Notes under the pieces: model-generated
Told to the model about the DNA's origin: nothing
The model's input: only the letters and a program-made list of their open reading frames with translations
The model's database searches: none
Translations under genes and position numbers: made by a program
NCBI GenBank assembly: GCA_016647705.1
Contig: CM028340.1
Location: 12,663,001-12,727,000 of the forward strand
DNA: 64,000 nucleotides
Direction of reading: 5' to 3'
Source: Eucommia ulmoides
Lineage: Eukaryota; Streptophyta; Magnoliopsida; Garryales; Eucommiaceae
Part shown: piece after piece, positions 35,596-46,434 of the stretch
How the letters are laid out: each line of letters opens with the position of its first letter
Numbering within the stretch: the first letter of the stretch is position 1

Positions 35596-36514
35596 TCATA
35601 AAAGAGTTATATCCATAAGGTCTTGAGTAGATTTGACATGAAAGATAATAAACCAAGAGATACGCTCGTGACTAAAGGAGACACGTTTAGTCCTAATCAG
35701 TGCCCCAATAATGATCTTGATATACAGAAGTTTCCTTATGTGTCGCCAATAGAGAGTCTAATGTACGCCAATAGGGAGTCTAATGTACGCTCAAGTTTGT
35801 ACTCGTCCCAACATAGCATTTATAGTGGAAGTTTTGGGCAGATACTTGAGTGATCCAGGTATGCAACATTGGAAACCATCCAAACGGGTTATGAGGTATT
35901 TATTGAAAACAAAAGATTACATGCTCACTTATCTGAAGACAGATCATTGGGTATTCTAATTTCGATCAAGTTTCTACTTGCTAAAGAGAGAATTCAGAGT
36001 AGGATTATATATCTATAGAACATATGGGAACAAACTCCATGATTGTAGATCCGCTCACTAAAGGTTTGCCACCTAAGGTATTTTATGGGCATACTGCTCG
36101 TGAATGTTCTTTCTAATTATTTTTGCAAAATAAAGTAGATGGATTAAATTTTATTTACTCTGAATATGTTCTTTCTAATTGTGGTTTAACATAAGGATAG
36201 AAAGACTAAGGATTGATCTCACTAAAGACTAAAGAAGGACCAATTAGAAATAGACATGTCTGAGATCACATTACATATAATTTCCATGCTACTCATCCAC
36301 ATTTGATTTATGTCATTGAGTGTATTAGTATGGTGATCATCATGGTTTAGTCACAACTGTATAGTGATATAAGTTGCAGTAATTCCATTATTTGTATATG
36401 AGATAAAATAGATTGTTTAAGGAGAAGTTTAAGGATAAATAACATATAGATGAGAACCTAAGTAATTTTGTGATATAATTGTTTCCAGAATAATATGTAG
36501 CCCGAGTGGGAGAT

Positions 36515-37022
36515 TGTTGAGAAATTTTATTTCTAATCTATTTTGGGGAACATACTTATTAACTCAATTATATTTGTTATTTAAATTTAATGGCCTAAAA
36601 TTAAGCGATCTAATTAATTTGAGTAAGTCCATAGACTACTAAAAAAGAATATGAGTTAAATGTGCAGATACTAGATTATTATGGGGTGATTAGGGGATTA
36701 TGGGAACCCTAATCACACTATATATAAAGAAAGGATTAGGGTTAGGGTCTCCAAGACACCAAAAATCAAAATATGGCTCCTTTATCCCCATCTGGAAAAG
36801 GAACGATAGTCTTATCAATGAACTAAGGCGATTTGGTTGAGGAAGATCACATACCTGCTCGATCTGTGCCTTACTCGTGATTGATTATCGCAGATTTCCG
36901 TATCGGTAGTTGATTGTTCATAATGGATCCAAGTACGTGATTTACATGTATTATAGAACTCTTGATGATTTGACATGTTGATTTAGGTGCTATTGATTCA
37001 GATCTATAGGAATTAAATCCCT
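36515..37022 (+). repeat. LTR in plus orientation within the copia block
   Basis: Starts TGTTGAGAAATTTTATTTC after a gagtgggagat polypurine tract (36504-36514). It is the reverse complement, with differences, of the LTRs at 32075 and 40357. Similarity fades near aattaaatccc (37022). Confidence 0.75.
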
Positions 37023-37888
37023 TTCTTCGAAGGGGAATCTATTATTAACAGTGATTAGGTCTCTATGCCTACTATTGTTCAAGACATAGTTCCAGCCTTA
37101 GACAACAATGTTCAGGCTCTTATTCCTGACATTGTTCTAGACTAAGACAAAAATGAGATTCTTCCTCAAACACAACCTATAGAACAAACTCAACAACCTT
37201 AAGAAGTGCCATTAAGGAGATCCACTAGGGAGATGAGAAGTGCAATTTCGGATGATTAGATTGTCCTTCTCCAAAGACATAAGTTTGACATAGGGATAAT
37301 GGAAGATGATCCAATCGACTTCCATCAAGTTAAACAAAGTCTAGACTCTCAAAAGTGGATTATAAAGAGACTTCATCTCTAGTTTCATCGAAAGACTCTT
37401 TTTAGGATTATCATGGCACTTGTAGCTAATTTTAATTTAGAGTCACATTAGATGGGTGTAAAGGCTGTGTTTCTCAATGGAGACATTGAAGAAACGATAT
37501 ATATATGGTGTAGCTAGAAAACTTTGTATCAGGCAATCCAAGGTCTATGGTTTGGAAGCTAAAGAAATCCATCTACGGTCTCAAACATGCTTCCCGCCTG
37601 TAGTGTCACAAATTTCATCAAATCATTATCTTATATGGTTTTGAGGTAAATAAAGTTGATGATTGTGTATACCATAAGTTCAGTAGGAGTAAATTCTTTT
37701 TTCTAGTGCTATATGTCGATGACATAGTTTTCTTCGAAGGGGAATCTATTATTGACAGTGATCAAGTCTTTATACCTATCAGTGTTCTGGCTCTGGATAA
37801 CAATGTTCAGGCTCCTATTCCTGACATTGTTCCAGACTAAGACAATAATGAGATTCTTCCTTAAACACAACCTATTGAACAAACTCAA

Positions 37889-38060
37889 CAACAATTGTTT
37901 CGCCATTGCCCACATAAATACATCTTTCAGCTTTAATTGACTTTCAACTCCACAGCCAACCCTGCATAGACACACTTACATGAGTAGTAGCACCAGAATC
38001 TACCCACCAAGTGTGACTAGGTATAGAAGCTAAATTAACCTCAAAACAAATCCGAGTGAG
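37889..38060 (-). pseudogene. Copia protease region
   Basis: Minus-strand text encodes PSHTWWVDSGATTHV, the DSGA catalytic motif of copia protease, followed by a YVGNGETIV-like phrase at the edge of the embedded block. A related YVGNGETIV phrase appears on the other side of the block near 35120. Fossil. Confidence 0.75.
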
Positions 38061-38079
38061 AAACATACTCTTCTTTACT

Positions 38080-38890
38080 TATCATATGGCATAAACACTT
38101 CCTTTTCATATGTCCTTCATTTCTGTAGAAGAAACAGGTAAATTCCTGATCCTAATTCATATGTAATTTGGACTGTTGTGTTCCAACTACAACTTCGTGA
38201 TCTTTATCTCTTTCTCGTTTCTTACCCTTAGAGGTAGTGGCTAAGTGAGCATTTTCTGTCCTTTCTCGCTTAATTCTTTTCTTCTTCTTGCACACAGTTA
38301 GATATAAGCTCATTTAAAGTCTATTTATCATTTTGAGTATTATAACTCAACGTAGACTGACTGTATTGTGCAGGAAGAGAAATGAGTATTAAATGCACGA
38401 GCTAGTCCTCAGCAGCTCTAACTTTAGTGCCTTTAGTTCCAAAGTGACATTGGACATTTCCATAATGTACTCCCTTATCCTTTCATTTATACTTTATCGA
38501 GACAAGATTAGCTAAAAGCGTACTTGTTTCGTTCTTTATAAAATATTTTTCTATTTCCTCAAGGAACGTCTCAGCAGTTACCTCATCTGATGTACCTCCC
38601 CTGAATGTTTCAAGCACATTGCGTTTGATCATCATAAGACTTATGCGATTAGAATGGTCCCACCTCATGTGTCCCTTTTAGCCTTAGGGGAACTTTCTTT
38701 AGTGAGAGGTGAAAGATGTTCATTCCTTTGCGCAAAGTCAAGACCCATGCAGGCAAGAACAATTGAAATGTTCTCTCTTGAATCCTTAAAGTTCTTGCCG
38801 TTAAGCACTGAATATAATTCATGTCGGCAGTAATAGTAGCAGTAGAAGTATTAATTAAACGGAAAACAATGACGAACACAAGTTCATAAC
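38080..38890 (-). pseudogene. Copia gag region
   Basis: Minus-strand pieces give a zinc-knuckle-like CFFYRNEGHMKRKC (about 38135-38090) and VLETFRGGTSDEVTAETFLE (about 38610-38550), the wording of plant copia Gag. An N-terminal part lies at about 38880-38650. Fossil. Confidence 0.65.
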
Positions 38891-39144
38891 ATAAAAGTTT
38901 ATGTTAAATTAAAACTTTAACACATACAACATAAACAAAATAATTATATTGGTGGGGGTCCCATCACAAGATACCTAGCACAACATTGATATTTAGCCTT
39001 TGGGAAGAAACACCAATTTGTAAGCGGTACTCTCAATGCAGTAATCAAATGTTAACAATGAATCCTATCAAACAATAAGCATTTCTTTGGACCGTCCTAC
39101 TGTTCACATGCAAACTCGATAATTATCACAGATTTATTCCCACA

Positions 39145-39545
39145 GGTACGTTCATTATTTGGCCTAACAATAACCTTCCTTTGGGTTGGTTATTGATTGC
39201 ATAAATAATAACCATAGTAATTTAAAAAAAAAAAAAAACAATGTCTATTATTTAATTAAATGATAACCTTCTTTTGGGTCGGTTATGGTTCGCATAAACA
39301 ATAGATACCAAATTAATGTTTATTATTTGGCTAAACAATAACTTTCCTTTGGGCCGGTTATTGTTTACATAAATAACAATCGTCCAATTAATGTTCATTA
39401 TTTTGCCAAACAATAATTTTCATTTAGGCCAATTATTACTTGCATAAATAACAAATATCAACAACCACCAATACTTATTATTTGGCCCAATAACAACTTT
39501 TTTGTGGGCCGGCTATTGTTTGCATAAATAACAAATATCAACCTC
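39145..39545. repeat. 75-80 bp tandem repeat in the copia leader
   Basis: About five units, each with attattt(g/a), aacaataa(c/t), ttt(g/a)gg(g/c)c(c/g)ggttattg and gcataaataac. Starts lie near 39150, 39242, 39317, 39391 and 39471. It is placed between gag and the primer site, the untranslated leader of the element. Confidence 0.8.
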
Positions 39546-39639
39546 TTAATATCTAAAAATAAAATAAAATTACGCAACATAGATTACTTTGGTAACATAT
39601 TGTTTCATTTTAATTTATTACAAGATACAAGATTTTATT

Positions 39640-39890
39640 AGTCGACCATCCTAATGGTCCGTCGATTGAATGCCGTGCAACTGATTAAAATTTCTGACAT
39701 TGGGGTATCGAATTAGTCGACTGGTCTTGAAAAATTTAGTTGACTGAATCAGACATAATCCAATTGGCCTCTGCTCTGAAGCAGTCGGTTGACCGACCAA
39801 TATGGTTTGGTCGACCAAATCGATCAGACCCGAAAAGTGGTATTCCAAAATTGTGAAATTCGGTTGACCGATTCGGTCAGAAGTGCAGAT
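39640..39890. repeat. GTCGAC/GGTTGACC cluster in the copia leader
   Basis: Degenerate gtcgac, ttgaccga and ggtcgacc sites recur about every 30-60 bp near 39641, 39656, 39715, 39737, 39785, 39806 and 39870. It resembles the minisatellite at 6885-7140. Confidence 0.6.
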
Positions 39891-40341
39891 GCATCAACTT
39901 CAAGCCCAATTTTGACCATGATGCAATCTGATTTTGGAAAAATTGAAAATATAAAAGTTTTAGCTCTCTTTCAGAGCTTTCCAAAAATATTGAACCATCT
40001 CAATCGGAGTTTGGGCAAGAACGTTATCGTAAAAATATGAACAATGCCCGAACCCTCATTTACCAAATTGGTTGAATGATTCAATTAAATCTGAATCGGA
40101 TATGAAATTTTTGCAACAAAAACACCCCAATTTTTTCAAAAGTTACGGTTTTTCTTTCCATAGATTCGTAACAGATCTGTAGTATTTAGTAAAAATTGAA
40201 TCAAATTACATAAACTAAATAAAAATCTTAATGTTTCTTCCCACTATTTCACAAATAATCAAACTTTAATGGAGAAAACTCAAACCCTAAAATTCTATGA
40301 ACTTGAAAAATTCAAGAATCCTAATGATTCAACGTGAAGTA

Positions 40342-40354
40342 GGCTCTGATACCA
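40342..40354 (-). promoter_or_regulatory. Initiator tRNA-Met primer-binding site of the copia element
   Basis: Minus-strand TGGTATCAGAGCC, two bases from the LTR end. Confidence 0.9.
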
Positions 40355-40356
40355 TT

Positions 40357-40855
40357 TGTTGGGATTTCATCCCTATAGATCTAAATCTATAACATTTAAT
40401 GCAACATGTCAAATCATCAAGAGTTCTATTAAACATATAAATCGCGTACCTAGATCCATTATGAATAATCGATTACTGATGCGAAATTCTACGACAATAG
40501 ATCACGAGGAAGGCATAGATCGAGTGGGTACGTGATATTTCTCAACCAAATTGCTAGAGTTCCTTAATGGGACTGTTGTTCCTCTTCTAGATGGGGAGAA
40601 GAGAGTTGCATTTTGATTTGGTGTATTGGGAACCATAACCCTAACGTTTCTATATATATGGTGTGATTCGGGTTCCCATAATCCTTAATCACCCCATAAT
40701 AAATCGGTATCTACATATTTAACCCATATTCTTTTGAGTAGTCTATGAACTTACCCAAATTGCTCACTTAATTTTAATCCATTAATTTAAATAACAAAAT
40801 ATAATTGAGAAATAATAATATTTTGCCCTAGATTAGAAACAAAAATTTCCTAACA
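40357..40855 (-). repeat. 5' LTR of the copia element
   Basis: 499 bp. Plus-strand text starts TGTTGGGATTTCATCC and ends ATTTCCTAACA, partner of 32075-32582. Confidence 0.85.
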
Positions 40856-41103
40856 CAAAAAATAGTTGGTAAGTGACGTGTGATGTAGAACTACTATTTA
40901 CTATAATAAGCATTTGACGGAGACATAAAAAATACAAATAAAATGCATTTCCCATGAACTTGTAATATTATGAATTAAATCAAAATATATAGCCTTATAA
41001 TTATGGTATTCTCACGAACTTTTAATGTTTTTATTTTGTTCCAGAATTCTCTTCTAAAAACCATTGAGCACTGTCATTTGTCACCAATTTATGTTTACAT
41101 TCT

Positions 41104-42041
41104 CAGAAAACTAGGAATGGAAACATAAATCTCAGAACATAAACATTTAAACTGGTATTTAATGTTTCTGTGTTGAGAAAACTGGGAATAGAAACATAAA
41201 TTTCGGAACCGAAACATTAAGGCCCCGTTTAGTAACTGTTTCCATTCCAAAAATTCTCATTCCATTTCCAGATTTTTGAGAATTCTGTTCGGAAATAGCG
41301 TTTGGTAATTTTTGTTCTCATTCTCATTCCATTTCCATTTGGGAATTGTGCCCATTCTTAAGAAATGAGAAACAAAAAAAGTTATTTCTCATTATTTCCA
41401 TTTCATTCCCAAAATTTGTTACTATTCATCCGCCGCCGCCGCCGCCCACCATCCGCCGCCACCGGCTGCCGTCCGACGGCCATCTCCAGCGACCGTTGCC
41501 AGTCACCTCCGGCCGTCCGCCACCGTCACCCACCGCTGCCCAAAACAAAAAAAAAAATCTCAAAAAAAAAAAAATTGATTTTAGGATAAAATCGTTACCA
41601 AATGCGATTCTCTTCCCAAAAAAAAAAAAAAAAGATTACCGTTACCCAACGCGATTCTACTCCTAATAAGGAAACAAAATTCCCATCCCATCCCATTCCC
41701 ATCTCACTACTAGAATGGAAACAGAAACGGTTACCAAATGCCACCTAAAACATCAAAATAGAAATCTCAGAATAGAACTATATTCAGTGTTAATGTTTTT
41801 GTTCTTAGAAAACTGGGAATGGAAATAGTAATTTCATAACAGAAACATTAAAACAAAAATCTCTGAATAAAACTATATTCAGGTGTAATGTTTCTATTCT
41901 AAGAAAACTGGGAATGGAAAAAAAAATCTCAGAACAAAAACATTAAAATCGAAATATCGGAATAGAACTATATTGAGGTTTAATATTTTTGTTCTTAGAA
42001 AACTGGGAATGGAAACCGATTTCCTAAAACAAAAACGTTAA
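41104..42041. repeat. About 95-bp tandem repeat array, interrupted by a MITE
   Basis: Units share gaaaactgggaatggaaa, a ctcagaac/ctgaata phrase, aaacattaa and aactatattcag. Units lie at about 41104-41220, then 41746-42041 after the inserted MITE. The sequence from 40856 to 41103 before it is AT-rich without a recognised feature. Confidence 0.75.
41221..41745. mobile_element. Tourist-like MITE 1 with GC-rich core
   Basis: 525 bp. The ends GGCCCCGTTTAGTAAC and GTTACCAAATGCCACC are imperfect inverted repeats, and TAA flanks both sides (41218-41220, 41746-41748). A 3-bp TAA/TTA duplication points to the PIF/Harbinger superfamily. The centre (about 41428-41545) is strikingly GC-rich, with CCGCCGCC repeats, in an otherwise AT-rich element. 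Frames of 74 and 106 codons here are low-complexity and not convincing genes. Confidence 0.8.
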
Positions 42042-42612
42042 GGTCCCTTTTGATAACCGTTTTCATTCTAGAATTTCCCATTCCATTCTCAGATTTTTGA
42101 GAATTCTGTTTGGGAATAGCGTTTGGTAATTTTTATTTTCGTTTCCATTCTATTCTCATTTGAGAATTGTGCCCATTTTTTTCTTAAGAAATGAGAAACA
42201 AAAAAAAAGTTGTTTCTCATAATTCCCATTCCATTCTCAAAATCAATATCACTGTTCATCCGTCGGCCGACCACCGTCCGCCGCCATCCGTCGCCGTCCT
42301 CCGCCGCCGCCGGTGGCCATCTTCGGCAACCGTTGCCGGTCACCTTCAGCCACCTGGCAACTTCCGGCGCTGCCTGCCGGTTACCATCGCCGTTGCTACC
42401 GCCTCTCCGGCCAAAACAAAAAAAAAATCTTAAAAAAAAATTAAAATGGTTTTAGGATAAAATCGTTACTAAACGCGATTCTCTTCCCAAAACAAAAAAA
42501 TAAAAATAAAAAAATAAAACTATCGTTACCAAACGTGATTCTACCCCCAAGAAGAAAACAAAATTTTCATCCCATCCCACTACTGGAATAGAAACAGAAA
42601 CTGTCTGGCACC
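42042..42612. mobile_element. Tourist-like MITE 2 with GC-rich core
   Basis: 571 bp, same family as the element at 41221. It starts GGTCCCTTTTGATAACCG after TAA (42039-42041) and ends CTGGCACC before TAA (42613-42615). The right inverted repeat is shortened relative to MITE 1. The GC-rich core is at about 42256-42410. Confidence 0.75.
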
Positions 42613-42619
42613 TAAAACA

Positions 42620-43150
42620 TTACAATTCCAAACAAAGGCCACTTTGAGATTATAAAACAATTCCAAACAGATAATCTTGCAGTCCGACCAAACAAACAAG
42701 ATTCTATTCTTGAGGGCAAACAATTGTACACCAATGGCATTAAATATGTTTCTATTCCTTTCTTAAAATTTTAGAGCAAATGAGAATAAAAACAGCAAAC
42801 AAATGCCACGTTGAGGTTATGAAAATAATTCCAAATAGATAATCAGACAGTCTACTCAAATAAACAAGACTATAATTCTTGAGGACAGACATTTATACAC
42901 CAGTGACATTAAATATGTTTGTATTCTGTTCTTGGAATTTTAGAACAAATGGGAACATAAAAACCAATCAAATGCCACGTTCAGATTACGAAAACAATTC
43001 CAAATAATATTATTAAACAGTCTACCCAAACAAAGTGGATTTTATTCTTGAGAGTAAACAATTATACACTAGTGGAATTTAATGTTTCTGCTCTGTTATT
43101 AAAATTTTAGGACAAATGGGAACAAAAGCACCAAACATATGCCGCTATTG
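42620..43150. repeat. About 170-bp tandem repeat, three units
   Basis: Units begin aacaaaggccactttgag (about 42629), aacaaatgccacgttgag (about 42798) and atcaaatgccacgttcag (about 42967). A partial fourth start lies near 43133. Shared phrases are aacaattccaaa, cttgag(g/a)(g/a)caaacaatt and ttaaaattttag. It adjoins MITE 2. Confidence 0.75.
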
Positions 43151-44725
43151 GAACAAATGGGACAAAAAAAAAAACAATAAACAGAAGGAATGTACCACTA
43201 TTGTTTTCATTGAAGGCACCTCAATGAAAATGAATGAGCAAACACAATATTACTAAAATAACATAGACAACACAACTGTTTCAATGAAAACACAAAATGA
43301 AAGAGTGAGTGAGGAGTTCACCACTAGAAGATAAAGAACAATATCAAGAGCCTATTAGTAGGACTTATTTTATCTCTTCAATTTTCTTAGTTTTGAAAAT
43401 ACTTTATTTAGTCATGAATGAGATATACATACATGATCAAAGTCCAAGGAAATAAAGGTGAACTGGAAATTAGACATTCGTAATAATATTCAAATAATCC
43501 AAAAAATATAACGACGCTGATTTCCATATCTCTAATACTAACTCCAGTTCGATAAGTGGTTGAATCACAGTTCGAGTCTTTTTTTTTTTAACTTATTTTC
43601 TGTTTCTCTTTAACCAGAAAGTTCTAACATAGGAGCAACATCAAAAGGACACAAACAAAAATTCTTACAAAGGAAATGGTTAGTACTAAGATGCTATTAT
43701 TACAAACATGCAGGGAAAGGGAAAATGAATTCAAAGGAGGTGCTAGGGCTTCTAACATCAATTGGATTAGTCATTTATTAACTTCTCTGTAGAGGCTTTC
43801 CTAATCTAACATATGCAATTCAAAATGCAAATCATACACTTTTTAAATCTGAAAATCATTTTAAAAAATTGGCACAATCATCATATGACTATTAAAATAA
43901 CAAATGAGAAATGAGGAAAAAAAGTCTTCACTATTAGCTAATGGTTGTAGTTTTGCTTTTGCTTTTCTGGGTGATGGTTGTTCACTATGCCAAATCATTT
44001 TAAATATAATTTTAGGAATCAAATCAACAGGGATTATCAAGAGCTTATTTGAATTTTGTTGAAATTGACGAAGATAATTCTAGATTAAATGAGAACATAA
44101 ATTAACCCATAAAATCATAGAACAGAAATATAGAACCGAAATACAATCCCTAGATTAACAATGAACACATAAACTTCCAAAGAAGGATGAATTAGCAGCG
44201 CAAATATAGAATCGAAAAAAGCAAACCAAAAAAAATAAAAGTGAAAGGGAATTAGGGAAACAAACAAAGGAGAAACACAAATGTGATGGCGACTCACTTT
44301 TGTGTGATGGTGGAGGATGATGTGCTCGATGGCTGACGTGCAATAGCTGAGGATGACAACGGTGGCGGTTTAGATGTGTGAGTAGTGTGACAATTGTGAG
44401 AGCTACATATAGAGAGATTTGGGAGAGAGCGAAGAGAATTAAGGAAAAAGATCATCGATTGAGAATGAGTCACCAAGATCATCGCTTGAGATGGAGAGGA
44501 TTAGGGAATTAGAGATCGGAATTTCGGGAATTAGAGATTGTTTGAGTCTAATTTGCATAACCCATAGATAAAACAGAGAGAAATCCTCATTTCCTAGATT
44601 CCCATTCTTTGTAGGCCATTTAAGATAATTTCTCATGAAAATTCTTTTCATTAAGATTTATTGATTGACCAAGTTGTTTGCCAACCTCTATCACTTTGTT
44701 TAATTTTCAAAAAATGATCTTTGCG
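43151..44725. other. AT-rich intergenic sequence, no supported gene
   Basis: No frame shows a known motif. Short frames at 44115-44651 on the minus strand are low-complexity. A purine-rich stretch near 44400-44530 (gagagagattagggaattagagat) is the only unusual composition. Confidence 0.4.
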
Positions 44726-44739
44726 CACACAACAAGAAA

Positions 44740-45245
44740 AATGGTTTTTAACTACGATTTGTTTTGTAGCAAAAGCGTTATTTTAGTAGCGAAAGCGTTT
44801 TAGCGATGAAATATCTTCGTAGCCAATTTTGTAGCCTATATGCCATAGCAGAAGGTATTTGGTGACGAATTATAATTTTGTCGTGCAAGATTATTCTTCG
44901 CGATGCATTATTTTGTAGTCAAATTTGTAGCTAAATAATTACATTCCGTAGCCTAAAAGTGATTGAAAATGACAGGAAAAATATTTTGGTGGCTAACATT
45001 TTTCGTCGCCAAAATGCGATTGAAAATGACAGGAAAACAATCTGTGATGAAAATTTTTTGTAGCCAATTTTATTATTATTATTCATTTTTATTTTTTGGA
45101 GGGAAATGCATTGGTTACAAAAACAACTTTTGTAGCAAATTCCTTTACTTAAGACGATGAATGTCAATTTGTAGCCAATAGTTGATTTTTTTTTTTTTTT
45201 TCAGCAATAATTTTCCATTTTGTGGTTAAAATAATAAAATTGGTT
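44740..45245. repeat. Left subterminal repeats of the CACTA-like element
   Basis: Many copies of gtagc(c/a)aa and cg(t/a)cg(c/a)aa words on both strands, plus the doubled phrase gattgaaaatgacaggaaaa (44962 and 45019). Transposase-binding arrays of this kind are established for En/Spm-type elements. Confidence 0.6.
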
Positions 45246-46420
45246 TTGAATTTTAAATTTTAAATTTCTACTTGTTTTCAAGACTAATACCACAACCAAT
45301 CAATAAAAGGTAAAGAAAATCGTACGACTACATTAAAAACAAAATATGTCAATATACTAACTTTACCAATATCCTTAAACACTAATATGACAAAAACAAA
45401 ATGTCTAAAAAAACATTATTAGAAAATAACCAAGAAACAAACGATGGATATTAAGTGATCAACATCATCGATTCCATAATATGTTGAATCTGTAAATTGT
45501 TGAAAAAGTAGAATTTAAAATAAATTAACCATAATTGTATTGTTAAAAAAATGATTGATCATAATGGGTTACCATGAAGGTGAAGATTCTGTAGGTTCTG
45601 ATTGTGCTCTGTCTTCAGGTTCTCACTTTCTTGGGTATGTTCTGGACGCGCCACCATATTCATCTACAAGTTGTAAATATAATATTTGTTTTTTAATTTT
45701 ATTTAATGATCAAAACATAGAAATGGTTAAGAAAAAAAAAAAATAGGCCTAACATTATCCTCTTTAGCTGCATGAGATATCCATTGCCCATTTACTCTCT
45801 GATGTGTGGTTCGATTTAGATCAATCCGACCCTCGAGCCTGCAATTATTGAATTTTCATGTATATCACATACAATAATTGACAATAAATTTAATAAATTG
45901 AATTAGATTAATAGACAAATAGCATTTTCCGAAATGTGGTGCCGAATGATCTTGAGCCCGAAACATGGTTATAGCGTTGCTTACTTGGATTGGTTGAGTT
46001 AGTTGAAGATAATGTCTATGAATCAAGAATAAAGGTATGAATACATGAATTAACTAAAAGTTAAATACTAAGACAACATTTAAATTTCGTAAAGAAGATA
46101 TACCTTCCACCTCGTGGACTGTTTCAGAAACAAGCATCTCCACATTTTGCTCCTTAAATCCTGGAATACTTCTCTGAATTTGTACTACCTAAGAGAAACG
46201 AAGATAAGAAATAAAGTAATGGTTCAATAGAGTGCATGGAAGATGTTAATCCAAAATTTAATGAAGATGTTAATCCAAAATTCGAAAGCAGATATGTCAA
46301 TTAACTTACGAAATTAAGTTTCTTACAATTTAAAGAATCAAAATTTCCAAATAAAAAACTGATAGATTTGATCCGATTAGAATGAAGAATAACACCTGAT
46401 GAGTGCCAGAATCTTATCAC

Positions 46421-46434
46421 AACAAAGCTTATGT
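46421..46434. repeat. Target site duplication of the LINE (left copy)
   Basis: AACAAAGCTTATGT, identical to 48749-48762. Confidence 0.9.

Larger units (their letters stand above)
35160..37888 (+). mobile_element. Embedded plus-strand Ty1/copia fragment
   Basis: A closely related copia sequence lies in reverse orientation inside the larger element. From left: RT and RNase H pieces (35170-36130), a polypurine tract and LTR (36515 to about 37022), then pieces of the integrase-RT linker and RT again (37023-37888), so it is chimeric. Both sides of the block carry the host element's phrase caattgtttc(a/g)ccattgcccacata (35106 and 37891). No 5-bp duplication was seen, so simple integration does not explain it. 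Fossil, multiply broken. Confidence 0.7.
32075..40855 (-). mobile_element. Ty1/copia element with an embedded plus-strand copia fragment
   Basis: Direct LTRs at 32075-32582 and 40357-40855 read in minus sense. The primer site lies beside the right LTR and the polypurine tract beside the left one. On the minus strand, from right to left, come a repeat-filled leader, gag, protease, then the foreign block 35160-37888, then integrase, RT and RNase H. No matching target duplication is visible (tgaag left, caaaa right). By eye, LTR mismatch is about 13 percent over a 225-bp sample, suggesting it is the oldest dated element here. Coding is broken in many places. Confidence 0.8.

Noticed and set aside
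41346-41666. 106-codon frame across the GC-rich core of MITE 1
   Set aside because: Pro/Arg-rich low-complexity translation that continues into poly-A-derived lysines. Not preserved as the same protein in MITE 2.
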